Source: Sinotaia quadrata (Eukaryota > Mollusca > Gastropoda > Architaenioglossa > Viviparidae). Taken from it: DNA of 64,000 bases. Positions 32,619-48,988 of the stretch are shown in pieces; within the stretch, counting starts at the first letter, position 1; each line of letters starts with the position of its first letter. The position numbers were made by a program, and so were the translations under genes. The notes under the pieces are model-generated. The model was given only the letters and a program-made list of their open reading frames with translations, did not search any database and had not been told where the DNA came from. The stretch covers positions 20,625,701 through 20,689,700 of the forward strand of contig CM054184.1 of assembly GCA_028829895.1 (NCBI GenBank), written 5' to 3'.

Positions 32619-35600
32619 TTACGAATTTAATTCCTGGAACTCCTGCGGCAGGTCGTCAGCAAACAGAAGATAGTCTTGGATAGAAGGATGTAGCGGCAGT
32701 GACCTAATTCTTGATTGGTGGTCTTTACAAAGTCCAATTGTGTGTAAGATTTGTAGTCGACACATGGACTGTAGACATCGAGGATAACTGACTGCATTTT
32801 CTAAAATCCGAAGGCATTCCAACCTATTGCTGTCGTTTTCAGCTTCGTTTGACTTTGTCTTTTTTAAGGAAACGTAGAGATTACGGAGTTCTTTAGTGGA
32901 GCTAGCACCTGCTTCAATTAGCAATTTGGCGCCGGTAAAATTTCCATTCCTGAGTGTAACAACCGTAGGTGAAGCAACGGTATATATTTCATAGATCCAC
33001 TTTGAAACAAAGGGACATGATTCTTTAAAGGTAAATTGTGGCTGATGTATCGTCATTCCTGATCTAAGTAAAGATCGTATCATGTTTAAGCGCAGTTTAT
33101 CGTTAAAGTTATACCAGTTACTCACGGCATATCTCAAGACCGTGAAACCATTAGCGTCGGTGACGAGTGGATCTGCCCCCCTGTCAATTAGTACAGGAAC
33201 AATGGATTCAATCAAATGTACTCTTCTGGTCGGGAATATTGGCTGCATTATATTTTGTAGAGGTGTTGTACCCCATTTGCATCTAAAGTTTATATCAAGT
33301 CCTAGAGCTAGCAATGAGTCAAGATCCGAAATCCATTTCTCGTGATTTTCAGATGAGTAGTTATTTACCAGAGAGTGTAGTATTGGTTGCCGGAGTAATT
33401 CAGAATGCTGATTGACAACAACGTTACATCGAAGAAATGACTTTACCATGCTCCAGTTGTTGGATTGTACAGCTCCACAAAAAGCATTCTCAGTGTCCTC
33501 GCATATGGACTCGCGAAGCTGGCGTCTTTCAGGGTTGATTCCTAAAATATATTTTAGAAAATTGTCTTGTCGTTCCTGACTTGTAAATTCTTTGCAGTCA
33601 TAAATCATATTTTTAAGAAGTAAACGACTTTCATCTTCGGAAAACTCGTAACGTGCACCGAAATCTACAAGAAGTTTCAAAACTTTCCAATTCTGAGAAC
33701 TCAGTGCTGTCTGGAGGGCAGTTTTTCCATCCTGTCCTTGTATATTGATATCAATGCCTTTTTCAAAAAGTATAGTTAATATTCCAAGTAGGTCTGACTC
33801 TTTAGAAAACGCGTGCATTCTACCTTCTTCAGAACACAGTCGTTGAAAGACTGACAGACCTTCTTTGTCATACAATGTTGCATCCGCTCCGAGCTGTGCA
33901 AGAAACTTGACAACTGACAGTTTTTCACGTCTGAGCGCAACATGGAGAGGAGTATCTCCATCATCATTACGTTTATTGATAGTCTCCATAATAATGACAA
34001 GCTCTCTTATTAAACTAGTCACAAAGGCTAACTCTTCTTCCTTTTCTGTATGGGCCACCCAGTGAAAAAACGATGCTTTCTCTAATGTCAACTGTCCCAC
34101 ATGTGAACCTTTCCTGACCAGCAATTTAACAATTTTCCATTTTCCTCTTTCTGCTGCTAATAGTAAAATCGATTTTCCGTTGGAATCTGCTTTGTTAACG
34201 TCAAGGCCGTACGATATCAACTTTTTCGTGAATTTTAATTGAAATTCGTAAAGGGTGGGGGATTTAACAAGTTCATGAAGTATGACGTAATCGTCAGCAT
34301 TCTGTATGTTTTGTTCCAGGAAAATTGCTACCATGCACCAGACATGGTTCTTCACTGCTAGATGAAGAACAGTTTCTCCACTTGGGCATGGTAAGCCAAT
34401 ATCTGCCCCCATGTCGAAAAGAATTGCAAAACTATGTTCATAAATGTCCGGGAGAGGTGAAAATCCGGGAAAAAATATAGACGAGGAGGCCAACCGGTGC
34501 AAAATTGTAAAGCCTTCGCTGTCACGTTTATTTACGTCCTCAACAAAGGGTAGGAGCACTTCGAATAATTTCCATTGCCAATGTTTTGCAGCCAATTGTA
34601 TCGGCGTGTTTCCGTCCGGATCTTGTATGTTAACATCTACTTTTTTTTGTATTAACATGATCACGATATCTAGACGTTCGCTCATTATACAATTGTACTG
34701 AAGAGGATCATTATTCATCGACAGTCTGTGTATCAGATAATAACCTTCCTTATCGGGTATGGAAACATACTCAGTTCTCTTGAGTGCGTACAATACATAA
34801 TCCCAACAATCCAATTTTGCAAATATATTCACTGGCTCATTTGGGTGAAAATATTGGACATCAATTTGACTTGTAAGAATTAAGTCTAGGACTTCCGTGG
34901 GATACGTGAATTTAGAAAAATTCTTTACATCCTTTGCGAGTGTGTGTAGTACCCATTTATATGAATCTGCCTTACTTTTTTCGTCTTGTGTGTTTTTAAG
35001 GATGCATTTCACTAACTGCCATTTTGAATTAATTCCTGCAAGCTCTAGTGCTGTATACCTGTATTTATTTCGTGCCTGGATATCAACACCTCTCGCGACC
35101 ATTAGATCACAGAGTTGTTCATCTTGACCGATATTCCATTCATACATGCCATTGCTCGCTGCAAGATGGTGTAAGATTGTATTTTGCTCGTCATCCAGTT
35201 CTGTGGCAACATAATGTCTATTTAACAAATCTTCAACTAAATCCCAATTCTCACTTTTTGCTGCCATTTTCACAATCCTTCCACCTTTTCCTCTGGCTTC
35301 TAGTATCAACATCTCCTTGACAACACACCAATTATTCACAATCCCATTATTTCCAGGCTGTTCATGGTGATGAGCCTCCATTCTGTCATGGTGACATGCA
35401 TCCATTATGTTGTAATGATGTGCTTCCATTCTGTCGTGCAACAATTTAGCTATGTACCACTTTTTATTTTCTTTTGCTAGTTCCACTGCAGTTTTACCGT
35501 TAGGGCACAACGTATCCAACCTAATATTCCGCCTTAGCAAGAACTTTACAAGCGAAATACAGGAATTAGATGTACTTAGAACCAGTCTGTGCATTATGCC

Positions 35601-36002
35601 GAAACCTTCCCCATCCTTGACCTCCATGTTTGCCCCCAAATTAATCAAAACTCTAGCTATACTATAACGGCATTTAATGATTGCTAAATGTAACAGTGTG
35701 TTGTCTTTCGAATATATTTTCTTTACATAACATCTTAGGAAAATTAACGAAAATATCTTGTTTATTTCTCCCTCAGGAAGCCTAGAAAAGTTCAGATCAT
35801 CCACTAATTTTTGGCAAAGACTGTCAAATGCACATCCATCCAACGTGTAGTATAAATCGCTGGTTTCAAGCAAAGTTTTCAATGTGTTCCAGTCACAACT
35901 TTCAGCAGCTTGATATAGAGCAGTGTTAAAACTTAAGCTTAATATACTATACTCTTCGTTCTCAGGGTACTTTGTAAAATCCACATTAAAGACAACAGCC
36001 AT
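32619..36002 (-). CDS. Giant ankyrin-repeat protein with SOCS box (1127 aa)
   Basis: One uninterrupted exon. The start ATG has A at -3 and G at +4, a strong context. Ankyrin repeats extend from about residue 25 to 1000, alternating a standard form (ETVLHLAVKNHVWCMVAIFL) with an LHR form (SEGFTILHRLA). A pre-SOCS module (TVASPT, LIEAGASSTKEL) follows, then a SOCS box at residues 1074-1115 (32658-32783) with BC-box CLQSMCRLQILHTIG and LPLHPSIQDYLLF as Cul5-box-like part. By analogy with ASB proteins it would recruit substrates to an Elongin B/C-Cullin 5 ligase, probably in the cytosol or nucleus, since no signal peptide or membrane segment is seen. A His/Met-rich insert at residues 190-213 contains DRMEAHH twice and interrupts an ankyrin unit. 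Substrate unknown. It diverges clearly from the other two intact paralogues, so it is the older copy. Confidence 0.9.
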   Translation of the reverse strand: MAVVFNVDFTKYPENEEYSILSLSFNTALYQAAESCDWNTLKTLLETSDLYYTLDGCAFDSLCQKLVDDLNFSRLPEGEINKIFSLIFLRCYVKKIYSKDNTLLHLAIIKCRYSIARVLINLGANMEVKDGEGFGIMHRLVLSTSNSCISLVKFLLRRNIRLDTLCPNGKTAVELAKENKKWYIAKLLHDRMEAHHYNIMDACHHDRMEAHHHEQPGNNGIVNNWCVVKEMLILEARGKGGRIVKMAAKSENWDLVEDLLNRHYVATELDDEQNTILHHLAASNGMYEWNIGQDEQLCDLMVARGVDIQARNKYRYTALELAGINSKWQLVKCILKNTQDEKSKADSYKWVLHTLAKDVKNFSKFTYPTEVLDLILTSQIDVQYFHPNEPVNIFAKLDCWDYVLYALKRTEYVSIPDKEGYYLIHRLSMNNDPLQYNCIMSERLDIVIMLIQKKVDVNIQDPDGNTPIQLAAKHWQWKLFEVLLPFVEDVNKRDSEGFTILHRLASSSIFFPGFSPLPDIYEHSFAILFDMGADIGLPCPSGETVLHLAVKNHVWCMVAIFLEQNIQNADDYVILHELVKSPTLYEFQLKFTKKLISYGLDVNKADSNGKSILLLAAERGKWKIVKLLVRKGSHVGQLTLEKASFFHWVAHTEKEEELAFVTSLIRELVIIMETINKRNDDGDTPLHVALRREKLSVVKFLAQLGADATLYDKEGLSVFQRLCSEEGRMHAFSKESDLLGILTILFEKGIDINIQGQDGKTALQTALSSQNWKVLKLLVDFGARYEFSEDESRLLLKNMIYDCKEFTSQERQDNFLKYILGINPERRQLRESICEDTENAFCGAVQSNNWSMVKSFLRCNVVVNQHSELLRQPILHSLVNNYSSENHEKWISDLDSLLALGLDINFRCKWGTTPLQNIMQPIFPTRRVHLIESIVPVLIDRGADPLVTDANGFTVLRYAVSNWYNFNDKLRLNMIRSLLRSGMTIHQPQFTFKESCPFVSKWIYEIYTVASPTVVTLRNGNFTGAKLLIEAGASSTKELRNLYVSLKKTKSNEAENDSNRLECLRILENAVSYPRCLQSMCRLQILHTIGLCKDHQSRIRSLPLHPSIQDYLLFADDLPQEFQELNS

Positions 36003-37490
36003 TATTAATGGAGAAACTGACAGTTAACGTCCTATAGCTCAGGAGAAAATTAAATAACTGTGACCATTTAGTTTTCGGTGTTTTCCTTGTTTTCCGAAAT
36101 ACTGGATAAATCCGATTCACTACAGGACCATAAGTGTATGTTTTGCCGTTTCCTGTAGACAGCAAATTTAATTTTGTATTACAAGCAAAGCGCATCAATA
36201 GTGAATTAAATTTTAAATATCAAGGAAATGAACATTCATTTATGATTATAGTTAATTGCAAAGAAATATTGGTCTTTGTCAAAAAATAGAACGTTACTGT
36301 TTTATAAATCATAAATATTGATATACTTATAAACCATAATTATTATTTGGTGATAGAAACTTATTTGGTATTCTGTTGCCTATGTTGGCGTACGAGCGGA
36401 AATGTAAACATTCAGTCGGACGAGGAAATAGTGAAACGATGAAAGAATGCATGGACATAGTGTTAATTTCACTACACTGAACTGGTTAACGGTCTAGGTG
36501 ACATAGTGTTAATTTCACTACAACGAATTGGTTAATGGACTAGGTGACCCGTTTCGTGGGCGTAGTAGACATTCAACTTTGTTTCTGAATTAACAAAAGA
36601 ACTTTAATCGGCGCAAAGCTGAACGAAGAGATTGTTGCTTTTATCCATTGCCGCTGTAAGTTTATGAAAAAAGCTCAGAATAAATAAAAGTAGAAGTTTA
36701 GACAGTTCTATAGGAAGGTAAATCTTATCAACTGTAAGATAGAGAAATTGAATATTTAAACTGTAATTTCTATACAGAATTGTGATAAATTAATAATTGA
36801 TTTATTACGTTATGTTGTCTTCTTAATGGTGATTTTGATGGCATAGATTCTAAACAGCATTTCAGATAATTTATAAATATACAGCGAACGAACTTACAGA
36901 GTAACTCATCATAGGTTCACTACCACAGTATCACATCAATTGACTTGTCTGAGAGTTACGGTCTATTGACATTCATGACACCAACGAGTAAATGACTGAT
37001 AGTTAACTCTAGGGTTGTGCACTACACAGACGAAAACATCTAGTACTTAGTATGTTAAGGAGATACTCCGATCTGTGACGAAATATCGTGCTCATCTTTC
37101 CATACATACTTTTTTATATTTAAATTTTAATTGATACTTGTTAAACTGCTTTGCTTTGTCATTGGTGGTATACTGTTTAATGTAATTGTAGTGTAGCTTC
37201 CTCTTGTAACGTTTACTTCATCATAAGGTTGTAATCATTTAGTTCATAGTGCTAATTTCAAAGAGTCAAAATACTTACAATAAATACCAGACCATCATCC
37301 GAACGATGACCAAAGTCAGCTATCAGCATCGGCATCAGTGCATGAATTACTGCATTCACTATGTGTATCTGAGCTGAATCGCAAATGTACATCCCCTGCA
37401 AATATCATACGAAACTCTTACACAAAAGTGCCATCTTTCTTCTTAACATTCAAAAATCGAGTATGAATAAAACTATGTTTGCAAATCATC
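36003..37490. other. 5' flank of the 1127-codon gene, mostly featureless
   Basis: Contains a 47-bp tandem duplication at 36454-36548 (CATAGTGTTAATTTCACTAC). A weak acceptor ACTGTCAG just upstream of the ATG at 36002 leaves open a 5' UTR intron. No clear TATA element was assigned. Confidence 0.35.
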
Positions 37491-37526
37491 AACAACAGCA
37501 GCAGCAACAACAACAACAACAACAAC

Positions 37527-37555
<29 letters not shown>
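37491..37555. repeat. (CAA)n(TAA)n microsatellite at LINE 5' edge
   Basis: CAG/CAA trinucleotides pass into pure TAA repeats that join the truncated LINE directly. Confidence 0.95.
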
Positions 37556-37557
<2 letters not shown>

Positions 37558-39480
37558 CTGAACAAAAGGGTGCTAGACCGGGAAGCAGAGGAACGAAGGA
37601 CCAATTGGCAATTGATAAGGCAATAGTTACTGACAGCAAGGAACGAAGAACACATCTTGCAATGGCATGGATTGACTATCAAAAGGCCTATGACTCAGTC
37701 CCACATTCATGGATAATTGAAACATTAAAATTGTACAAAGTAGCGCCATCAATATAGGATCTAATTGAGGAGTCAAGGAAAAACTGAAAAACCACCCTCG
37801 CAAAAACACATATATTACAGACATAACAATGAACTTTGGAATCTTCCAAGGTGACTCCCTATCACCACTGCTGTTCTGCATTGCCCTAAATCCTCTCAGT
37901 CAAGTGATCCAGAAAACAGGATTAGGATACAAAATGAAAGCATGACAGGTTATCAGCCATTTACTGAACATCGACAATCTCAAGCTGTACGGTAAAAATA
38001 AACGTGACGTCACGTCACTGATCAATACTATCACGATCTGCAGTGATGACATTAACATGAAACATGAGAAATGTGGAAGAATTGTCATCCAGAAAGGCAA
38101 GGCCAAAACAATAGAGGGCCTGCAATTCGACATCGGAAAAATCAACAATGTTTCAATAGAAAAGGGATATGAGTATCTTGGGATACTACAGCATCAAGAA
38201 AATATTTCCGACTGAAGAGAAGTCCAAAGTTAAGAGAGAATATGAAAAACATGTTAGACAAGTCCTGAAGTCCAAGCTAAATGGGGCGAATAAAATACAA
38301 GCCCTTAATGCATACGCAATACCTGTAGTAAGCTACACTGGAGGTATCATAGATTGGACAGCAAATGAAATAAATGAACTGGACAGGAAAACAAGAAAAC
38401 TACTCACATTACATAAAGCCTTACACCCCAAAGCAGACATAGACAGGCTCTTGTATCTCGAAAAATGGGAGGCCGAGGTCTCAAGAATATCAAACATGTC
38501 ATTGAAGGAGAAGTCATTGGTTTTGTGGACTACATCTGGAATAACAACAAAGATGATCCACTCAAAGAAGAAGTGAAGATGAGTGGACTATTCCAATCCC
38601 CAGAAACAGACAAAGAAACATGGAAGAAAACAACGAAGCATGCACTAGCACATACCTGGAGCCAAAAACCTCTCCATGGCCAGTACCTACGACAAGCCGA
38701 CGAAATATCAACAAAGCAATCAACATACAAATGGTTGAAAGAGGCAGGATTGAAAGCAGAAACAGAAGCACTCATAACAGGTGCACAAGATCAAGCACTC
38801 AACAACAATACAAAACGAAAATCTTGAAAATCTTAAATGATTCCAAATGTAGACTCTGCAAATCCACGGATGAGACAATAGAGCACATATTATCTGGACG
38901 TCAGGTTCTGGCTGGAACAGAATACACCAAACGACACAACGAAGTGGTAAAACACATACTTTGAAATATGTGTGACAACTATGGCATAAAACCCCCAGAA
39001 AGAGCATGGATGCACCAACCAGAAGCAGTCACCGAAATAGTCAAAATATTGTGGGATTTCGAGACAAGAATAGATCGTGTGATTCCTGCACGAAGACCAG
39101 ACATAGTAGTTCTCAATAAGTCAAACAAAACAGTAACAATCATTCATGTCGCTGTTCCAAGTGATAGAAACAAAGAAAAGAAAGAGAAAAAATAGAAAAA
39201 TACCAAGACCTCAGACTAGAAATTCAGAGACTGTGGAATGTAAAAGCAGAAGTGATACCTATAGTGATAAGAGCCTTGGGGAACATAACATCTGAATTGG
39301 AAGGTTACCTGAATAAACTCCCTGGAAACCACAGACTCGCTCCACTACTCAAAGCAGTGCTCCTCGGAAGTGCCCAACATCCTCCGTAAAACCTTGGATC
39401 TCCCAGAATCTTGGTAAGATTCCGAGACCTTGGATCACAACCGACAGTTAAACAGAAGTCGTGGAATGAGGCTGAATAGT
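37556..39480 (+). mobile_element. Truncated, dead R4/Dong-like LINE (RLE class)
   Basis: A 5'-truncated non-LTR retrotransposon. It begins in the reverse transcriptase ([33 protein letters not shown]), continues with FQGDSLSPLLF, then the catalytic region, which now reads HLLNIDNLKLYG so that the expected YxDD aspartate pair is lost. The thumb follows (GGRGLKNIKH in a shifted frame). The C-terminal part has a zinc-knuckle-like CRLC..H..H (from about 38850) and a restriction-like endonuclease core ARRPDIVVLNK..IIHVAVPSD (from about 39088). Several stops and at least three frameshifts make it inactive. The RLE at the C-terminus and a position beside TAA repeats fit the R4/Dong clade. The right end is not sharply defined and may reach about 39540. 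Confidence 0.88.
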
Positions 39481-39782
39481 AATAACATAATGATTAAAAT
39501 GAAACTAATATTAATCATAATGATTTTATAATTACAAATAAAATAGTCATTATCATTATCATCATGACTCCCACGCAATGAGGATTTATTTCTTATTTAT
39601 ATATTTTTATATGATTTAATGAATTACAATTAGTTTCTGAAATGATTTTTAACTTGTAAATGCACAGCTGTGTAATATAATATAATTTACTTTGCAGACC
39701 ATTTCCTAGATTGTTATGAGCAGAAATGCATACTTCCAGTATTTGAGTGAATGCTTAAAGGTATAAAATGTGTGTGTGAGTG

Positions 39783-39785
<3 letters not shown>

Positions 39786-39819
<34 letters not shown>

Positions 39820-39843
39820 GTTGTTGTTGTTGTTGTTGTTGTT
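39786..39843. repeat. (GT)n and (TTG)n microsatellites
   Basis: (GT)n at 39786-39818 followed directly by (TTG)n to 39843. A further (GT)n lies at 39995-40022. Confidence 0.95.
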
Positions 39844-40022
39844 TGCCATGTAGTCAAAAGGAGCACAGTAGGTGTAAACAGGGATGAAGAGTCAGTAAGC
39901 CTACGTGTGTCCAGCTGACCATCAAATCGCAGGAAGCGCGGACGAGGAATTGCTACATTGAATTGGTAAATGAGTTATGTGACCATGGGAACTAGTGTGT
40001 GCGTGTGTGTGTGTGTGTGTGT

Positions 40023-41156
40023 CAAAACTAACAGAGATTGTGACGAATGGAAATAAAGCCGCTCTGTGTAAAGTTAGGCTAAAAATATGTTTTCGCTGCA
40101 GAGTCCCTTGATGGTAGGATCGTCGGTGATTGAAGTAAGTTTTAACCTTTCTGGAAGATAAAGATGCGCGTCTGTGAGTGATTGAAATTCACGATTTAAT
40201 TCGCGTTCTTTTTATGTTAATTTGTATGAACGGAATTAAATCGTGTATTGCAATAGTATTCTAATGACATTTTTATTTCAGAGATTGGTGAGATCTATTT
40301 CAGATAAAGATGGAGAAATTTTGAGAGGATATGTATGGTAGGCTCTCATTGTTTTTCAGTGTTTCCTTGCACTACACTGGGCTAGGATATCGCTGATATC
40401 ATTGGAGGTGTGTTCTAAATCAAAGCATGAGGACTGGCAACGTGAGACAGAGCTAATTTATGCGGGCAAGCGTGGATCAGAGATTACTGCTGTGATGTGA
40501 TGATGAGCGTGAAAAGGGTACTAGAAGAATTCGTAAGTTGTATAAATTAAAGAAGCTGTGGCCCCGTCTTACTAAACTGTTTGTGGATTAATTTGAGGCA
40601 GTGAACGAAGGAGATTCGTTATAGGAAACTGGTCGATGAAGAGATATTTGTAATATACGTAATTAAACTCTTTATTATTCTTTTCTCTTTCACTCTTTAT
40701 ATTAAAGGCTATTTGTAAATTATTAAGCACTTTTCGTGTGTCTGAGTTAGTGTAGTGTTGTTGATTTTCATTATAATGTCTCCTTTCGCCAAGTATTAGT
40801 ATGATCTAGTGTAGCATCTTGTTGCAAAGTTAACATAATTATTGTATAAGTGTTCCTATTTGTTCTTTCATAAACAAATACATACGTCACAAATTCGAAC
40901 AGAGACATAAAAATATGCCGCGACATTGACTGATGGACAGAGAGATAGATAGAGTCAGAGATAATAGCAAAATGTATAGGAGTCCTTCAGACAGATTCGT
41001 CTGGAACCGCAAAAATTGTTTGTAACATGCTTTTATAGAAATGATTAAAAAGAAACTAAATATATTTCTTTCCCCCATCTTTAGTCAATTGGTCTTCAGA
41101 ATTGCTATGGTTTAGTCTTTACGTCCTATACGGAGCTATCAAATAAATATGTTTTT
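40023..41156. other. Intergenic DNA, nothing recognised
   Basis: No exon, repeat or RNA gene was recognised. Confidence 0.4.
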
Positions 41157-41314
41157 AGCGTGCTTTAATCTTAATATTTAAAATTGTTTAAGTATTATAA
41201 GCTTAATTGATAAAGATAAACTAAATTATTTTGTTAGCGCGCTTTTAGTCTTAATATTTAAAATTGTTATATATGTATAAGCTTACTTGATAAAGATAAA
41301 CTAAAATATTTTGC
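41157..41314. repeat. Tandem duplication, ~78 bp
   Basis: TTTAGTCTTAATATTTAAAAT..TTGATAAAGATAAACTAAA occurs twice, diverged by several indels. Confidence 0.8.
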
Positions 41315-41469
41315 TGATTCTGCAATACACGATCGTCGTCAATATACTTTACAAAGTCACGGTTAGTAAACTGCTACACTATTTTGTCACTATTTATCTA
41401 TAGTTGCACAACAATGATAATACATATTTGCACTTCATGTTGCCACGCATTCATGGTATTTTATTATAC

Positions 41470-45035
<3,566 letters not shown>

Positions 45036-45310
45036 TATGATTATTATTATTGTTAATTAATCGTCCATAACTAATTACAAGTGATGGGAATCTTAATTTA
45101 TGTTATTAATAATTCACCAGAAGACACCACTCGTCTCTCTCACTTGGCAGATATGCATGTGCTGTAAATGTTTTCTCTCTTCGACAACATTAAAGACAAA
45201 CATTTATCGTCAGAGAATATTTCTTATGGTGAAAAACTTCTTACAAAAGGAGAAAACAAATTCATCTTTAATCTATATTTAGCATGCATCCATCCAACAA
45301 CTGATACAAT
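45036..45310 (+). repeat. Dispersed repeat family A, copy 3
   Basis: Plus-oriented copy, closely related to copy 4 at 62.2 kb. It begins in an ATT-rich tract and shares CATAACTAATTACAAGTGAT, ACACCACTCGTCTCTCTCAC, TTTTCTCTCTTC.ACAACATT, AAAGACAA and ACAAA.GGAGAA with the other copies. The similarity fades after about 45310, so this copy is truncated compared with copies 1 and 2. Confidence 0.7.
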
Positions 45311-46646
45311 GAAATAGATTACCTGACATCAGTATTTCCATGAACCACATTTGAATAATTTTTTTATCTATACAGTCATTTATCCTAAAATACATTTCAA
45401 CAAATAGTGTTAGTAACGATTTTATTTGGATTCAAACTGCTACATATTCTTATACTTTAATTACAACAAGATTTAATAACCCCGCCGATTATTAATTATA
45501 CTTCAAAATAAATTCTAAGAGATAGCAGGATAGTATATCGCTCAAGTTCGTAAGTTTTCAAATTAAATAAAAATAAAAATGTACATCCTGATTCTGGTTA
45601 CAAATATTTGTTGCTGTTTTAACAAAGCAATCTTTGATATCCTGATAAGTTCTTTTTCCACATACGAGTTCAGGATTACGGCGGTTTAGAGATAATGTTT
45701 AGCCGCTAGTATAGACCAGCTCAAAGGGTCTACTTTTTATTTTCATTTCCGATTTCGCCACATCCAATCCTTACTGACAAGCAAACTCCAGTCGCGTGCT
45801 GATCGACAACAAGGAGATGCAGGAATCGGGCGTCATTTTAATTCATCAGTTTATCTCCCCCTTCACTTCTGTCCATCCAGGACTTTCACTCCAGAAATAT
45901 ACTTCATCAAACATTTCCAAATCATACAAATTACAAATAATATTTCATCTTCAATTTATAGATTAGAAACAAAAATTTATATTTAAAATATGTGGGAGAA
46001 ATCCTCAACACACACCATAGGCAGTCACGTGTCAGCTTGTCCGCCATTTGAAATACGTACTGCATCTCTCCTAATCTGAAAACTTTATTCTTTGTTCAAC
46101 TTTCAATGGCTTTCCAGGATCACAGGTTCCTATGATGTGAACAGTTAACTCAATTTCTTTCAGCGTTGCTGTGATCACTAATAGACTACTGGTTGCATGC
46201 AATTAATTTTAGAGCCTATTAATATAGAGGAGCTGTTATGCAATGACCTGGTGGTAACTATAATTGCAAATAAGCATTACAATTCGTAATGTTTTAATGC
46301 GAAATAAAACTAGACCATATTGTAGGAATTTTATTTGAAATAAAAATTCTGAAATATTTGAAGCGTGTTTATATAACATAAAGTTTGACATAATTTTAGT
46401 AGCATTATTTGAAATAATTTTTGCTACCACATAGGTGATGGGGGAGGGGAGGGCTTGATCTTTAGAGTTGTACTACTTCTAAACTACATGGAGAAGCAGG
46501 TTAGAGTTAAAATATAAATAAGTAATAAATATGTATTATATAACAGTCCAAATCATTCATGCACGCACACAGACACAAACACACTATATATTTTTAGGTT
46601 TCTCAAATATCTGTCAATACAAATAATAATATTAAACAGTCTAAAA
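45311..46646. other. Intergenic DNA, nothing recognised
   Basis: AT-rich without exons or tandem repeats that I could recognise. Confidence 0.4.
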
Positions 46647-46666
46647 CTCTCTCTCTCTCTCATACA

Positions 46667-46719
<53 letters not shown>

Positions 46720-46734
46720 ACACACACACACACA
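46647..46734. repeat. (CT)n(CA)n compound microsatellite
   Basis: (CT)n at 46647-46660, then imperfect (CA)n to 46734. Confidence 0.97.
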
Positions 46735-47471
46735 AGGACTACTAGATTGTGGATTAGCTGATCACGAAGGTCAATTGACTTTAAGGTATCAGATACACTT
46801 TCACCCTGACCTAAGATTGTCATGCATCTACTTTTAGGACTAAGATCAGAAAAGGGGTCCAGGAGGGCGTGAAAATATCAATGTTCTACTTGACACACCA
46901 AAATGACGTCACCTATTTGTAGTTAATAGGTTCTGAGAAAAGCGAAATCACTCGTACTGTCGTGTATTTAAAGGATAGCAAAATCTCTCACTCGTTACCC
47001 ACTGACCTTATCCTCGAAGTACATTACCTCCCTTTTAATGCGCAAAGCATAATAAATATTTCTTGATCTTAATCATTTGTTTAATACTTATTAAATACGA
47101 AATGATGTAGCAATTGCAATTTGTAATAAGTCTTTAATTTCTCTGTTCAAAGTCAGTTATACAAAAGTTGTTCGTGCTATGCTTGCTGTTTTTTCGTAAG
47201 GTAGACATTTCTTTCGGTTTTATGTTTCTGCGGAAAGCTACTTTCGTTTGTTTTACTAATCTCTTTAAACAACTGTACTTTGCATTGTTTGCTGGGAATC
47301 ATATAAAACAGAAGTACTGCATTAATGTAAGTATTTTGAAACGATTGTGAAAGTTACTTATGGATTATGGACCGTTACACTAACTGTATTTTTGTGTGGA
47401 CGGTAAATGTTTTCTTTCTGGTAGCATAAACCAGCATAATAGATCAATGAATTAGCTGATATAATTTGTAC

Positions 47472-47472
<1 letters not shown>
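46735..47472. other. Intergenic DNA, nothing recognised
   Basis: No feature could be supported. Confidence 0.4.
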
Positions 47473-47810
<338 letters not shown>

Positions 47811-48988
47811 CTTCAGACAGCAGAGAGAGAGATTAATTTAGTTATAACAGAAATGGCATCATGTAACAAAAAGCAAAACTAACATCAACATCACTGCCTA
47901 TGTAATGCCTGCATGCAATTTGAATTAGTACAAGGAGCAAAAGAAATACATTTCAAAGATTTTTTCCTGCACTATAACAATATTTCAAATTGCACGTACT
48001 GATCTGTAATCCATCGAAGGCACATTAATTATCCGTTTAAAAAAGAAATTAAGCTATATCTAATTATCGGACTGACAAATGTGGTTATGCAAGTGAGTAA
48101 ATGAGCAAATATTTATGTGAAAATTGTTCTTCATATAATCAATATTTTTTTTAATGCCAGCACACGCCATCCATCAGTGTGCAGAAGAGAGAACATTCTT
48201 ACTTTGGCGCTAATCATTGTTCAAATCCGTCTTTATATCGAAATGCACTTGAAACTCCTGTGTTGCCATGGCTTGGACAGGTGCAAAACACAGACACCAA
48301 TGCTTCAACTTCAGCACTCTACTTAGAAACCCGTCAATTATGAATTATGAGTAGCCCTAAATTTCCTCTCTAAATTGCTCTAGTTTTATATATATAATGA
48401 AGTAAGTTTTCCAATCTCTGAAATGAAAAGTATCATTGAAATATTTCTTCAATATGATACTCAATTCTCTTCACACAATTTAACACAGATGATACAATTT
48501 AAAGTCAAACAATTATTCACACAATAAATCAGCTTACTTTTGTAAAGGGTTAAATTCCAACCTAACTTCTACTCCTCCTAATCATCAAGGACTCATACTT
48601 TCATAAGTCCAACCTTTCATCGAGTAGTGGACTTAAGCTAAGTTAGTTTTTTAATCCTGTCCTATTTTCCCTTGGTCATAGTTCACCTTACTAATCAAAT
48701 TCAGTAATTCTTCGTTTCCTGCACCTTGATGGACAGTTGGACACACATAGGCGTGCTAACCCTTTATCCCCTTATGACTATTTCTAATTCGTTTTATGTA
48801 CCCACATTTGACTGCACGGTAACGCTTTAGACTGCACGGTAACGCTGAGACGTAAGCGTTATTCCACTCAACATCTTTTTCACATATAGTTATCACCGAA
48901 GGGGAGAGTCGGGGGGTGGGTTGTAGACATAAGAACACAAGAAAATGTTCAACGACGACGTCATTATAACATCACGTCAACGTGAAAC
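47811..48988. other. Intergenic DNA, nothing recognised
   Basis: A short duplication GACTGCACGGTAACGCT occurs at about 48811 and 48831. Otherwise no feature. Confidence 0.4.

Noticed and set aside
37479..37560. Poly-Asn/poly-Leu frames around (CAA)n(TAA)n.
   Set aside because: Microsatellite translation. The real coding similarity begins only with the LINE reverse transcriptase.
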